From contig JBBHKE010002992.1 in NCBI GenBank assembly GCA_037447655.1, positions 1 through 16,863 of the forward strand: 16,863 bases of DNA, given 5' to 3'. This document shows, piece by piece, positions 1 to 8,666 of this stretch; position 1 is the first letter of the stretch, and every line of letters begins with the position of its first letter. Origin of the DNA: Zygnema cylindricum (Eukaryota > Streptophyta > Zygnematophyceae > Zygnematales > Zygnemataceae). A program made the translations under genes and the position numbers. The notes under the pieces were generated by a model that saw nothing but the letters and a program-made list of their open reading frames with translations, was not told the origin of the DNA and searched no databases.

Positions 1-480
1 CCATTTTCTATTTTCCCATTTTCTCTTTTCCCATTCTCTTTCCCGTTTTCATTCTTTCCCGTTTTCTCTTTTCCTGTTTTCTCTTTCCCATTTTCTCTCT
101 TTTCCCATTCTCTTTCCTGTTTTCTCTTTCCCGTTTTCTCTTTCCCATTTTCTCTCTTTTCCCATTCTCTCTTTCCCATTCTCTCTTTCCCATTTTCTCT
201 TTCCCGTTTTCTCTTTCCCGTTTTCTCTTTCCCGTTTTCTCTTTCCCATTTTCTCTCTTTTCCCAGTCTCTCTTTCCCATTCTCACTTTCCCGTTTTCTC
301 TCTTTCCCATTCTCTCTTTCCCGTTTTCTCTTTTCCCGCTTTCTCTTGTCCGTTTTCTCTTTTCCCGCTTTCTCTTGTCCGTTTTCTCTTTTCCCGCTTT
401 CTCTTGTCCGTTCCCTCTTTTCCGTTTTCTCTTGTCCGTTTTCTCTTTCCCATTTTCTTTTCTCCCATTTTCTCTTTTCG
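1..480. repeat. C/T-rich minisatellite
   Basis: The plus strand is almost purely pyrimidine. It is built from ~14-bp modules of the form TTTTCTCTTTCCCR, mixed with 17-18 bp variants. From about 332 to 418 a higher-order 29-bp unit (TTTCCCGCTTTCTCTTGTCC followed by GTTTTCTCT) repeats three times nearly perfectly. Long lysine/arginine/glutamate-rich frames on the minus strand are by-products of the repeat, not proteins. The array is cut by the window start, so its full length is unknown. Confidence 0.93.
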
Positions 481-713
481 TATTCTTCCGTGGCTTGACC
501 AACCACATTAGGTGACACATCTTTGCCCCTTAAAAAAACCTAAATAACCATTGGTAACTCTAAAAAACCCTAAAATACCCTCTCCTATCATATTCACCCA
601 TCTGTCTTACAAGTCAAACCCTCCTCAGCATTCAATTAGTGTGTCAAGTGATCAAAACCGCTATTTTTTTTTTTCCAGATAGGACCTTATTATGCCTGTC
701 ACACTAGGGGTCT

Positions 714-886
714 CTGCTGTTTCTTTGACCTCGGTTTCGTTGACCTTGGTTTCGTTGACTTCGGTTTCGTTGACCTCGGTTTTGTTGACCTCAGTTTTGT
801 TGACCTCGGTTTCCTTGACCTCGGTTTCGTTGCCCTCGGTTTTGCTGACCTCCGTTTTGTTGACCTCGCTTTAGTTGACCTCGGTA
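714..886. repeat. 15-bp minisatellite, GTTGACCTCGGTTTC unit
   Basis: About eleven tandem copies of a 15-bp unit, consensus GTTGACCTCGGTTTC, with scattered single-base differences. Because 15 is a multiple of three, frames stay open on both strands and give low-complexity peptides (SLTSV repeats on plus, STKPR repeats on minus). Neither has a sensible start context or any non-repeat portion, so no gene is called. The stretch from 481 to 713 holds nothing recognisable. Confidence 0.9.
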
Positions 887-894
887 GTCCTTCC

Positions 895-2390
895 AAAACC
901 CTCTACCATTTTCGACTCCACTTACATCAGGAGCCACAAATGTTGATTGGGTTCACGTCCTCGTTTTGATTTCTTGAGAGCTTATGATGTGCTCTCCCTC
1001 GAATGTAGATCGCATCCTCGTCGACATCTGACTTATGGCGGAGGATGCCCTTTGCCTCAAGTTTTACCAACTTGCCTTCCATCGAATGTTGCTTCTATAC
1101 AACCCACGGTTTGTTGGTTCATTCCGATGTCTCTTTCTCTATTAGGCGATCATTCAGGGCGAGTTGGTGAGCTTCCTTGTGCAATTAAAGGGCTTCAACC
1201 ATTTAAGGGCCCTACTCCTCCCTTTCTTGCCAGAGTTAAAGTAATTCAAGCATTTCGTTCGCCAACCACCATCCTTTCGCCCATCCATACCTCAAGGCTC
1301 TTAGGGAACCATACTTTTGAACAAGACGCTTTCAAAAAGGCATACGTCACTTTCCCCCATACTTGAGGACCCTTTGGCACAGTTATTTAGTTGTTCCACG
1401 ACTTCTTGCCCTTTGAGTTTGCCGCTCGGGGTTTGGTTTGTGTTTTTGAAAGATTTTTTTATCTTACTACTAGTGGAAATATTCCTCCCAACATTGCGAT
1501 CTCCTCACGTGTCACGTCCATGGCTAACACTAAGCTAACAGGGGGAGAATTGTCCCATTGTTGTGGCCAAATTTTTGTAGCGTTTGGTGGCCCATGCCAA
1601 TTGCATAAATCTCTAGCTCGAGTATTAGATTTGCTTTTCAATACATTCGTTTAGGGTAGCTATCCTCCGGATTATGTGGTCGTTGTCGACGTCATTCCAA
1701 TATTCTTCGATCTCGTTTCCGATTGGTTGGCTCTCCGAGTTGAGGTAACCAATACCATTCACATGGTCAATTAAAACGTTATTTTTTTTGAGCTTATAGC
1801 GATCCCTCACTAATTTTCCAAATTTTTTCCTCTTCGTGCGCTTTCTACTCTTTACCAAACAACCTATCTTTCCCGACTACATTGATCAAATTTCTCTTTC
1901 ATCTGTGAGTGCCATTCGTTAAGGGAGCCGTCTTAAACGACCGTTGCTTTCCAATACTTTCCACTTTTGCTTTCCATTCTCATCCTTTAATGACTAATGG
2001 CACACGCATCAGTGGTGCTATTGATAACGTTGTGGTAGCCTACAACTTTTTTTAAGATCGCCCAACAAAACTTTAGGTTTTCATTCAACTACCTATGTGT
2101 GTTGTTTGATCCCCTACCACTCCCTTATCTTCTATCGCTCACCCACTCGGTTCCTACACTCCCAGTCAAACTTAGGCATTCGAATTAGGGCGCATGTTAG
2201 GTTCAACTTCTTTTGCGTTCTAGTTTCTCCTTTTTTTTAGTCGAACCGATTTATCCTACGTAGAAAACTTAAAATAAACCTCTAAGCCCCCACGTGGGTT
2301 TTGCTTAGCCGAGATGCTACCTCTTTTCCTACCTTATCAACGCGTGCACTTCTACCGCTACCTTTGTTTCATCACTTTCCGCTTTCGAAG
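895..2390. other. Unassigned stretch, possibly decayed gypsy 3' part
   Basis: No recognisable gene. It lies directly downstream, in the minus-strand sense, of the gypsy reverse transcriptase relic, so RNase H and integrase would be expected here. I could not find a zinc-binding HHCC, a DD35E core or an RNase H signature in any frame. A 139-residue open frame on plus (947-1366) and a 77-residue lysine-rich frame on minus (1625-1858) are the longest; neither resembles a family I know. An LTR could not be identified. Confidence 0.4.
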
Positions 2391-3235
2391 AACTGCAAAC
2401 TCAGTCGATATATATAAGAACATGTTGCTACTAGTCAGACACCCTCAGTTGGGTCTTCACAACCCCTTTCAAAAATTGCAAAGGCTTGTGCCGTTCCCCT
2501 GCCCATACTCTCTTCTTGTCATTATGTAAGAGCTAGTTCAAGTGTTGGGTACCTTTGCTATAACATTTAATGAACCTTCTATGATAATTCACCATCCCGA
2601 AAAGGAATATTTGGAGCATACGTTTATCGGAAGGGGTGGGCAAAGCATCAAGGGTCGAAACCTCTACCATATGAGGGCTCAATGTCTCGAGATTGACCTC
2701 GTGCCTTGAAAACAATTTCTTTCCACCCCAAATTGATATAAACCACGATGACACTTAAGTCTGGCCACCCGCAAAGCATAGAACTCCATCTTAATGTGTG
2801 CAAGGTGCTCCCCAAAGGTTTGTAAAAAAAAAATCACATCATCAATATAGCAATGTGCGCTTTCTATGCCTCAAAGGTCCTCGTCCACTACCCTCTAGAC
2901 TCTAACTCATGCGTTTTTAAATTCAAAAGGCCTATGAAACCACGTGTATGGTTGATTTCTTGCTCAAAATTAAATCTCTTGTGATGGTTCAGATTTGGAT
3001 TTTATGAAATATTTGACAAATGTTTAACAGATAGATGGCCTCGACTCTTACGTAGATGTCAAAAATTTCCACTGGGATCAACATTTGATATTTGTTCAAT
3101 ACCAATGCCTTGTTGAGGGACCCATAACATTTGCATGTCCGATAATCTATTGTCTTCCTAGACCGGTTCTTCTTAAAAGGTACAATTATTTATCTTGGGA
3201 AAGCGTAAAGTATAAAGCTTTCTTTATTTTATATT
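2390..3235 (-). pseudogene. Ty3/gypsy reverse transcriptase relic
   Basis: Degraded pol fragment read on the minus strand. In order it shows: the RT start (PFKKNRSRKTIDYR, matching the family's KKDGSWRMCIDYR), then SLNKALVLNKYQMLIP (family: ALNKITVKNRYPIPRI), an IFHKIQI block (family: FSKIDL), a degraded FGLKNAP motif (FEFKNA), and the catalytic palm motif HCYIDDVIFF with both aspartates kept (2835-2849). Next is FGEHLAHIKMEFYALRVARL, then the thumb/connection NYHRRFIKCYSKGTQHLN at 2533-2600. The same frame continues past one stop into RVWAGERHKPLQFLKG, the F.W....AF..LK block before RNase H. At least two frame changes and several stops make it non-functional. The family normally encodes reverse transcription of an LTR-retrotransposon RNA in cytoplasmic particles. 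Confidence 0.88.
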
Positions 3236-3284
3236 CGCACAGTAATTGTATGGACGCCCACTTCCCACCAAATATATAACGATA

Positions 3285-3387
3285 ATCTTTGTAAGTTCTT
3301 GAGCGATATGTATAGCTCTTTATGCTTCGATATTCGAAATATAGATCGAATTTATCGCGATAAGAAGTTTCTCGATACACAACACTA
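3285..3387. mobile_element. Right-end fragment of AGTGTTG-type TIR element
   Basis: The stretch ends in CTCGATACACAACACTA (3371-3387), which differs at one base from the right terminus of the element at 6683-7487 (CTCGATACCCAACACTA). It also shares the CGATAT-rich subterminal composition. No partner left terminus was found, so this appears to be a truncated copy; its left boundary against the gypsy relic is uncertain. Confidence 0.5.
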
Positions 3388-3419
3388 ATTTATAATATTA
3401 TGTCGCCCACACTAAAATG

Positions 3420-3600
3420 CCACAAAAATTTTGGCTTAGTACTAGAGTCCTCAAACTCGCACCAAGAGGAGGACTCTCACTACAAGGCGGACCCGCACCA
3501 GCTGGCCTCAAAAATTTGGCTAAACAGTGGAGCCCACAGACTCGTACCAAGAGGCGGACTCAAACCAAGAGGAGGACACGCGACAAGAGGCCACAAAAAT
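3420..3600. repeat. Degenerate ~86-bp direct repeat
   Basis: The segment starting at 3420 (CCACAAAAATTTTGGCT...) recurs from 3506 (CCTCAAAAATTTGGCT...). Each copy carries an ACCAAGAGGMGGACTC block, and a third partial ACCAAGAGGAGGAC follows at about 3562. It sits just upstream of the recognisable hAT transposase sequence. Whether it is part of that element is unknown. Confidence 0.6.
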
Positions 3601-4339
3601 CCCTAAAGTTGGAAAAATTCAAAGAACCAACTTTACATTTGGTTTTGTTTGAACTATCGTCTCTCCATAACCATTGTAAGATAAGAAAAACATCTTACGA
3701 TGACGGTGAGAAAGAATGCCCGGCCGATTCCCCAAACTTGCAAAAATTGAAAGAACTTTTTATGAAATTTGCCCTGCCAAAGTGGGGCCTTCATTAGTAT
3801 CATATTATCGCGGCTCTCTTAGATCCCCGACAAAAACTAAAGCTTGAAATAATTGGGGTATCGAAAACCGAAATTGAAAGCGCGAGGGTCAAACTTCGAG
3901 AACCCGCAAACGACCTCGGTGATGACGTTGATTTCGGTAGTCCTCAACGTATCACAAAAAAACAAAAAACATCGCAAAGTATGGACGGCTTCCACAATAA
4001 TTTTGGTGAGAGCGATGACGAAAATGAGGTTTTTATTACAACCGACAAAAAAACGCTCGTTAGCGACGAATTGAAACGTTATTTTGATTTAAAATTAACC
4101 AGTGACGAAAGATTGAACTTAAACATATTTGAATGGTGGAAAAAAAAATCTAATATACGTGCGAAAGATGGAGGATTTCCTATTCTAGCCGGTGTTGCTA
4201 GATCTATTCTAGCTATTCCGACTTCTAGTCTGAATGCAATTTTTCGAATGTCGAGAACATGATAACAAAGAAGAGGAGCTCACTAGCGACTTCAATTGTT
4301 AGTGATATTTTGTGTGTAGATCTAACCGAGATCTTTTAA
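3600..4339 (+). pseudogene. hAT (Ac-type) transposase, 3' half, inactivated
   Basis: One frame reads from about 3600 to 4259. An internal TAG (3795-3797) is the only stop before the frameshift. Visible blocks: AALLDPRQKLKLEII (3810-3855; the VLDPR.K block of plant hAT transposases), an acidic linker, then the C-terminal dimerisation domain, ELKRYFDLKLTSDERLNLNI, EWWKKKSN, FPILAGVARSILAIPTSSLNA. That order (L..Y, WW, FP.L..MAR.ILAIP) is diagnostic of the family. At about 4256 the frame shifts by -1 and continues as NMITKKRSSLATSIVSDIL, matching the family's VIDPKRSSLSP..VEALIC, ending at TAA 4337-4339. The residue stretch normally reading ASESAFS is reduced to SLNAIFR. The N-terminal BED finger and first catalytic aspartates are not seen; the gene is 5'-truncated. 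Intact members excise and reinsert DNA as nuclear dimers. Terminal inverted repeats for this copy were not found. Confidence 0.9.
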
Positions 4340-4396
4340 ATGCATAGGTTTTTGTTTTGTTTTGTTTTCTAATTATTGTTATTTTTTTAGTATTAG

Positions 4397-4397
<1 letters not shown>

Positions 4398-4446
<49 letters not shown>
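4398..4446. repeat. (TA)n microsatellite
   Basis: Uninterrupted TA dinucleotide run of 49 bases, about 24 repeats, flanked by T-rich DNA just downstream of the hAT relic. The open frame across it (IYIYIY) is an artefact. Confidence 0.97.
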
Positions 4447-4454
<8 letters not shown>

Positions 4455-5027
4455 GTATTTCACAATTTTTCTAGTGTTTATCTTTTTTTTTAAAAACCGG
4501 AATGCTTATTTTTACCAAATTACCAAAGCGCACTATTTATACCACATTTAGATTTATAAATTTTGTGTAATTTTTAAGTTTGAGGTTGATAATTTGTATA
4601 ATAGAGTCGAAAATAGGACAAGGTTGTGATTTGATTATTTCTATATTTGGTACTACAAAATATTTTTTGTTTTTTTTCCTCATCACAATGTGTTTTTTGT
4701 CAATTGATTTTCTATGTGAAAAACTATGATTTTTTTTAAACATACATAATTAAAACTTTACATTTTTTGCAAAATTCATAACATAGTATCGTAGTCGAAA
4801 GAAAAACCGTTGAAAAATTGTAGCGAAAAAATTAGATTTGCGAGAGAATAAACATTAATATAAGGGTTTAAGCATTAATCTAAGAGTTACACGCAAAATT
4901 AGGAACAAATCTCTTGAAAGAGGTGACTGTCGAGGAAAAAAATATTCGTAAAAAGAGATTGCAAAAAGACAAAATAGTAAAAAGAAGAGGTACACGAGCT
5001 GTTTTTTTGCAAAGAGAGATGTACCAC
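4447..5027. other. AT-rich stretch without recognisable features
   Basis: About 580 bases of A/T-rich DNA with poly-T and poly-A runs. Short open frames on the minus strand carry no family signature. No terminal repeat partner for the hAT-like half-element at 5749-5955 was found here. Confidence 0.5.
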
Positions 5028-5182
5028 TACACCACTCATTGTTATTAGTATTAATAAGTCGCTACTACTTATAGCCAAAAACCACAAAATATAGTTAACA
5101 ACATTATTTAAAGACGTGGACTATAACCTGCCACGTCTCCTTGCATTAAATAGTTTTATTAATCATATTTTTTCATTAACAC

Positions 5183-5713
5183 TACACCGCGAATCGTAAT
5201 TAGCGTTATTAACGCTAATTTCGTCACCACGAATTTTGACCTTAAAAGGAGTAAATAACTCTAAATTTATCTTTACATTATTTAAAGTACTCTTTGAATC
5301 AGCGTTAACAACTCTAATAAAGTGTCGTTTTAAATAGTGTGGCTTACATATAAAATTTTACCGTATTAACGAAAAAAATTACAAAAAATGATTTAATACA
5401 TGCCGTTATGATGTTACTGCGTTTTCACAAACCGCGTAGTGCAAACGTCATAATGACGTGAAATTGTAGGTTTTGACATAATGCGTTTTCACAAACTGCA
5501 TAGTGAAAATGTCATAACGACGTGAAATTGTACGTTTTCAGATTTTGTACGTGTACCTAAAAGATATTCAAAGCGGATAATTATTCCGGACAGAAACCCA
5601 AATTAGAGTAATTGATAAACTAGAGTAAACCTTTTCTTTGAAAAAACGAAAAAATCTAAATTAGAATGGATTACATTAATTATTTATTTACGTTAATTAC
5701 AATTCGCGGTGTA
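5183..5713. mobile_element. Inner MITE, TACACCGC family, nested
   Basis: Terminal inverted repeats TACACCGCGAATCGTAATTA (left, 5183) and TACACCGCGAATTGTAATTA (right, reverse complement ending 5713) agree at 21 of 23 positions. The left part shares TAACGCTAATT and AATTTTGACC with the 7892-8093 copy, so it is a relative. It is 531 bp, with the extra length partly a 64-bp tandem duplication at 5418-5545. TA lies at both boundaries. It has no coding capacity, so movement would depend on a transposase supplied elsewhere. Confidence 0.82.
5418..5545. repeat. 64-bp tandem duplication inside the inner MITE
   Basis: Two head-to-tail copies beginning TGCGTTTTCACAAACYGCRT at 5418 and 5482. Most of the first ~55 bases match (including GACGTGAAATTGTA). 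The divergence suggests an old internal duplication. Confidence 0.88.
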
Positions 5714-5748
5714 ATAAATGCTTAACGCTAATAACAATGAGCGTTGTA

Positions 5749-5955
5749 ATTTTGTACTTTTTCGGTTACGGGCGGGTACGGTTAGTCGCGAGAAATCGAG
5801 TTTCGGTTAACTTTTATTTTCGTAAACGCCGGTCGGTTAACGGTTAACAATTTTGGAGCGTGACATAACCCGGTCGGGCGTCGATTACTCAGATTTTGAA
5901 AAAAAAAACGGTCGGTTTCAGTTATGTAAAGTTTTGACATTTGCGACCTACACTG
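5749..5955. mobile_element. Right half of a hAT-like element (copy 1)
   Basis: Closely similar to 8166-8375, the right half of the full element at 7552-8375. Shared landmarks in order: TTTTGTACTTTTTCGGTTAC, ACGGGCGG, GGTCGGTTAACGGTTAACAA, TTTTGGAGCGTGACA, CTCAGATTTTGAAAAA, ACGGTCGGTTTC, TTTGCGACCT. The terminus read inward is CAGTGTAGGTCGCAAATGTC. The left half was not found; the sequence begins exactly at the right edge of the outer MITE, suggesting that MITE inserted into this copy. Confidence 0.75.
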
Positions 5956-6165
5956 TACAGTAATTAGGGTGAACTTCCACTAGAGGAAAAGTGAGGTTGT
6001 TTACTGGACGTCGTACGATTTCGTACAGATTCGTACCATTTTTTTTTTTCTCAGACGAAACATGACGAAACATGTCTATTGGATGGCTCCATTGTTATAG
6101 GCGTAAATGTCGACCGTTGGATTTTTCACTTTTTTAGATTCGCGAAGCAATCATACACATCGTCC

Positions 6166-6207
6166 AGTGTGAAGAGACTCTCATCGGGAGGAGAGTTTCT
6201 TCACACT
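6166..6207 (+). other. 17-bp-stem hairpin
   Basis: AGTGTGAAGAGACTCTC (6166-6182) and GAGAGTTTCTTCACACT (6191-6207) are inverted repeats around an 8-base loop. In RNA from the plus strand all 17 positions pair, one of them as G-U. No gene context explains it. It is too short for a typical plant miRNA precursor, though an siRNA or cruciform origin is possible. Confidence 0.7.
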
Positions 6208-6571
6208 AGTCGCGTAACATTGGTACACGTGAAAATTAGAAATAAAATCCACCACGAACAGGCAATGTGAATCGAACACGTCGTACACGCCACGTGCCTT
6301 CCGCCACGGTGTATGAAGGTCGACCGAAATATCTTCGCACGCTCCTTCTGACATCCGCTGACCTTAAAAGTTTGCGGCGCATTTTTGACATTCCGTTCCG
6401 AAATTTTGATTTTCAATTTCAAAATTAAAATCTGGTCGCAAAATTTTCGTACGAGTCATTAACTACCTCCACCTGTACAAATATTACGTACAAATTTTCA
6501 GCTTGAAGAATATTTCTAGATTTTAAAAATCTAAAAACTAACCTACGTGGCGCCAATCATAATTGAGAAAC

Positions 6572-6617
6572 GATGTCTACTGGCACGACATAATGGAAAG
6601 CTGTGCCAGTAAACACT
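6572..6617. repeat. Imperfect palindrome with TACTGGCAC arms
   Basis: GTCTACTGGCACGAC at 6572 and its inverted counterpart GCTGTGCCAGTAAAC ending near 6614 form an imperfect palindrome. A related direct copy TACTGGGACCGCCTAATGGA follows at about 6641 (versus TACTGGCACGACATAATGGA). These look like terminal-repeat fragments of a transposable element. Confidence 0.5.
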
Positions 6618-6682
6618 AGAAATAGACGTATCCACATGTTTACTGGGACCGCCTAATGGACAACAGGCCTTAGTCCCATAAC

Positions 6683-7487
6683 TAGTGTTGAGTATCGGGT
6701 AAATTCATATCGCGATAATATTGATATTCGATATATCGAATATCGATCGAGCAGGATCCTCGATATATCGTACCGAGACTAACATAAATCATCGCGATGT
6801 ATAGTATTTTTTAAATTTTTATTTTTTTATTTTTTTATATAATATGTTATTCAGCGAAAAAGTCAAATTGTCTAATACGCCACGTACGCCGTGATTTTCG
6901 TTCCGTGACTTAAAGGTAGACGCCGCAAAATGTAACCGACAAAATAGTACTAATTCTGAAATTATAATGATTAATTACTTGGAGTATGGTTACACGAGGA
7001 GGTCTCTGTAATAGTACGGACAGCAAAACTTATGTATTTCAGAGGCCTCGGGTACATCGCGTATCTCTTGTCAAAAAGTGTTACATACGTGTTCTGATAT
7101 GAGTGGTTCCACGTAAGCTAACTACCAAATCTAAAAAATCATCGAATATCTGGAAAACGACCTTTTTCGTCTGGAAAATCGTACCTGCGTATGACGTACG
7201 TGTACTTCACAAGTGTACCTCGTCAATGTACCTCAGAGATCTCCTTCACTCTGCTGAAAAAACCGTATTTCTTTCCGGCAAAGATTTAACAGTCACTTTG
7301 TCCGAAGTCACGAGACTTTGAAAACCTGTGGGATTTTTTTTTTTTTAGCTTCGATATATTGATGATACGATATATTGGCAATATATCGGAGATATATCGC
7401 GATGATTTGAATTTCGATATATCGAAGCGATATATCAATTATCAGGTACCTGGAATTCGATTAAACGGTCCTCGATACCCAACACTA
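6683..7487. mobile_element. hAT-like non-autonomous element, TAGTGTTG termini
   Basis: Left end TAGTGTTGAGTATCGGG and right end, reverse complemented, TAGTGTTGGGTATCGAG agree at 15 of 17 positions. The flanking 8-mers CCCATAAC (6675-6682) and ACCGTAAC (7488-7495) match at 6 of 8, compatible with an aged 8-bp target duplication as made by hAT transposases. Both subterminal zones (about 6705-6770 and 7348-7440) are dense in CGATATATCG palindromes, probable transposase binding clusters. Length is 805 bp, with no coding sequence recognised; a 72-residue open frame at 7103-7321 resembles nothing known. Confidence 0.72.
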
Positions 7488-7803
7488 ACCGTAACGATAT
7501 AGCGGTGTCATTTGCCGTTCAATAACCGAGAATATCTGCTTATGGATGTATCAGAGGTCGCAAACGGTCAACCGAAACCGTGACCGACCGTTAACCGACC
7601 GCCCGCGCCGGATCCAGAACGGATTCGGTTGCCAAACTTTGGGGGTCGGGTGGTTAAGTTCGGTTGACTCACCAGTAAAAAAAAAACGGTCAGTTACGGT
7701 CGGTCAAACAAAAAACCAAAAAAAATGAAAATTTTGTACTTTTTTTTCCAACATTATTGTTCTTTGTACTTTTGGTATCGGGGAATTACGTGGCATCATG
7801 ATT

Positions 7804-8132
7804 AGCGTCGCAAATCTGACACGGTACTGTAGTAAACTATTTATTTCGCAAATCATAGGGAACGCGACAAAGCGTCGCAAATCTGACACGGTACACCGCC
7901 AATCGCTATTAGAGTGTATAACGCTAATTCGGTGCCCCTAAATTTTGACCCCAAAACCTGAAATAGAATTAATAACGCTATTTGAGGAAGTGGACCATAA
8001 TCTGCCACGTCTCAGGAACTAAATTAAAATCAATAACGCTAAGTGTTTTTTGACGCTATTTAATCCTTGACTCTAATAGCGATTGGCGGTGTAGTACACT
8101 ATTCATTTCGCAAATCTTAGGGAACGCGACAA
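7804..8132. repeat. ~67-bp tandem duplication split by a MITE
   Basis: Unit 1 is 7804-7870 and unit 2 is 7871-7893 plus 8094-8132, interrupted by the MITE. Block AGCGTCGCAAATCTGACACG is identical in both units. Block ATTTCGCAAATCWTAGGGAA and neighbouring bases differ at about three of 40 positions. The uninterrupted unit 1 acts as an internal empty-site control for the MITE insertion. Confidence 0.88.
7892..8093. mobile_element. MITE, TACACCGCC family, perfect termini
   Basis: A 24-bp perfect terminal inverted repeat, beginning TACACCGCCAATCGCTATTA at 7892 and ending in its exact complement at 8093. Total length is 202 bp including the TA at each edge. Comparison with the uninterrupted duplicate unit at 7804-7870 indicates that only TA was duplicated. 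It shares its core (GTGGACCATAATCTGCCACG) and termini with the elements at 5028-5748 and 5183-5713. It is non-coding. The superfamily is not certain; a TA target is typical of Tc1/mariner-type elements. Confidence 0.9.
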
Positions 8133-8666
8133 ATCGTAATTATTGGCTTATTACGTCGTACATTGATTAATTTTGTACTTTTTCGGTTACGGGCGGGCAC
8201 GGTTAGTTGCGAAAAATCAAGATTCGGTTAATTTTTTTTTCCGTAAACGACGGTCGGTTAACGGTTAACAATTTTGGAGCGTGACAAAACTCGGTCGGGC
8301 GTCGGTTACTCAGATTTTGAAAAAAAAAAAACGGTCGGTTTCGGGTATGATTTTTTTTGACTTTTGCGACCTCTGGGATCTATTGCGATGCCCAATTTAC
8401 CGATACACCAAACTAGACGATGGAGAAAGTCTCGAGGAAAGCAAGAAGACAAAATTCGTAACAGTCAATGCACGACAAATTTCCAGGATGACGTGTGAAA
8501 TTCCAAACTAGAACTTGCACAATTTGTACGGCAGAAGATTCTGCATTACTGTACTGTACCTGACACCGACGTTCACGAGAAACGACAAGAATAAGATTAA
8601 ATTTTGAGCATTCGGATTCTTCTTTGTTTTAACCGTACGCATTTACTCACAAATGTTGGCAGGACT

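Larger units (their letters stand above)
5028..5748. mobile_element. Outer MITE, TACACC family, carrying a nested copy
   Basis: Left terminus TACACCACTCATTGTTATTA at 5028 is matched by the reverse complement of the right end at 5722-5748 (TACAACGCTCATTGTTATTA); about 23 of 27 positions agree. Without the inner insertion (5183-5713) its own length is about 190 bp, close to the 202-bp family member at 7892-8093. It shares a core with that member: GTGGACTATAACCTGCCACG here (5116-5135), GTGGACCATAATCTGCCACG there. There is no coding capacity. TA at both outer edges fits a TA target duplication. Confidence 0.78.
5967..6669. mobile_element. Possible Harbinger-like element (weak)
   Basis: The segment lies between two TTA trinucleotides (5964-5966 and 6670-6672), with termini GGGTGAACTTCCACTAGAGG and, inverted, GGCCTGTTGTCCATTAGGCG. 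Only about half of the terminal bases agree. Slightly further in, both ends carry GTTTACTGG in inverted orientation (about 5999 and 6639). A GG-start terminus with a TTA duplication is the pattern of the PIF/Harbinger superfamily, but the match is too weak for a firm call. Confidence 0.22.
7552..8375. mobile_element. hAT-like non-autonomous element, CAGAGGTCGCAAA termini
   Basis: Left end CAGAGGTCGCAAACGGTCAA and right end inverted, CAGAGGTCGCAAAAGTCAA, are near identical. The flanking 8-mers GGATGTAT (7544-7551) and GGATCTAT (8376-8383) match at 7 of 8, the 8-bp target duplication expected for hAT. CAGRG-type starts also fit the family. Both halves are rich in TTAACCGACC-like motifs and carry AAACGG (7562-7567, 7684-7689, 8329-8334), the hexamer known to be bound by maize Ac transposase. 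It has no coding capacity. A TA-flanked MITE (7892-8093) and a 67-bp tandem duplication lie inside. Confidence 0.83.

Noticed and set aside
8-520. 170-residue open frame on the minus strand
   Set aside because: Entirely composed of KRENGKEKTGKRK-type repeats generated by the C/T minisatellite; no unique sequence.
561-575. CCCTAAA, the plant telomere unit
   Set aside because: Only a single isolated copy; not an array.
692-896. Open frames on both strands across the 15-bp repeat
   Set aside because: Repeat length is a multiple of three, so frames stay open by construction.
947-1366. 139-residue plus-strand open frame as a gene
   Set aside because: No family resemblance, no plausible signal or domain, and located in probable decayed retrotransposon sequence.
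2537-2549. AGTGTTGGGTA resembling the hAT-like terminus at 6683
   Set aside because: It lies inside the gypsy coding frame (KGTQHL on minus), so the match is coincidental.
4357-4551. 64-residue open frame with IYIYIY
   Set aside because: Produced by the (TA)n microsatellite.
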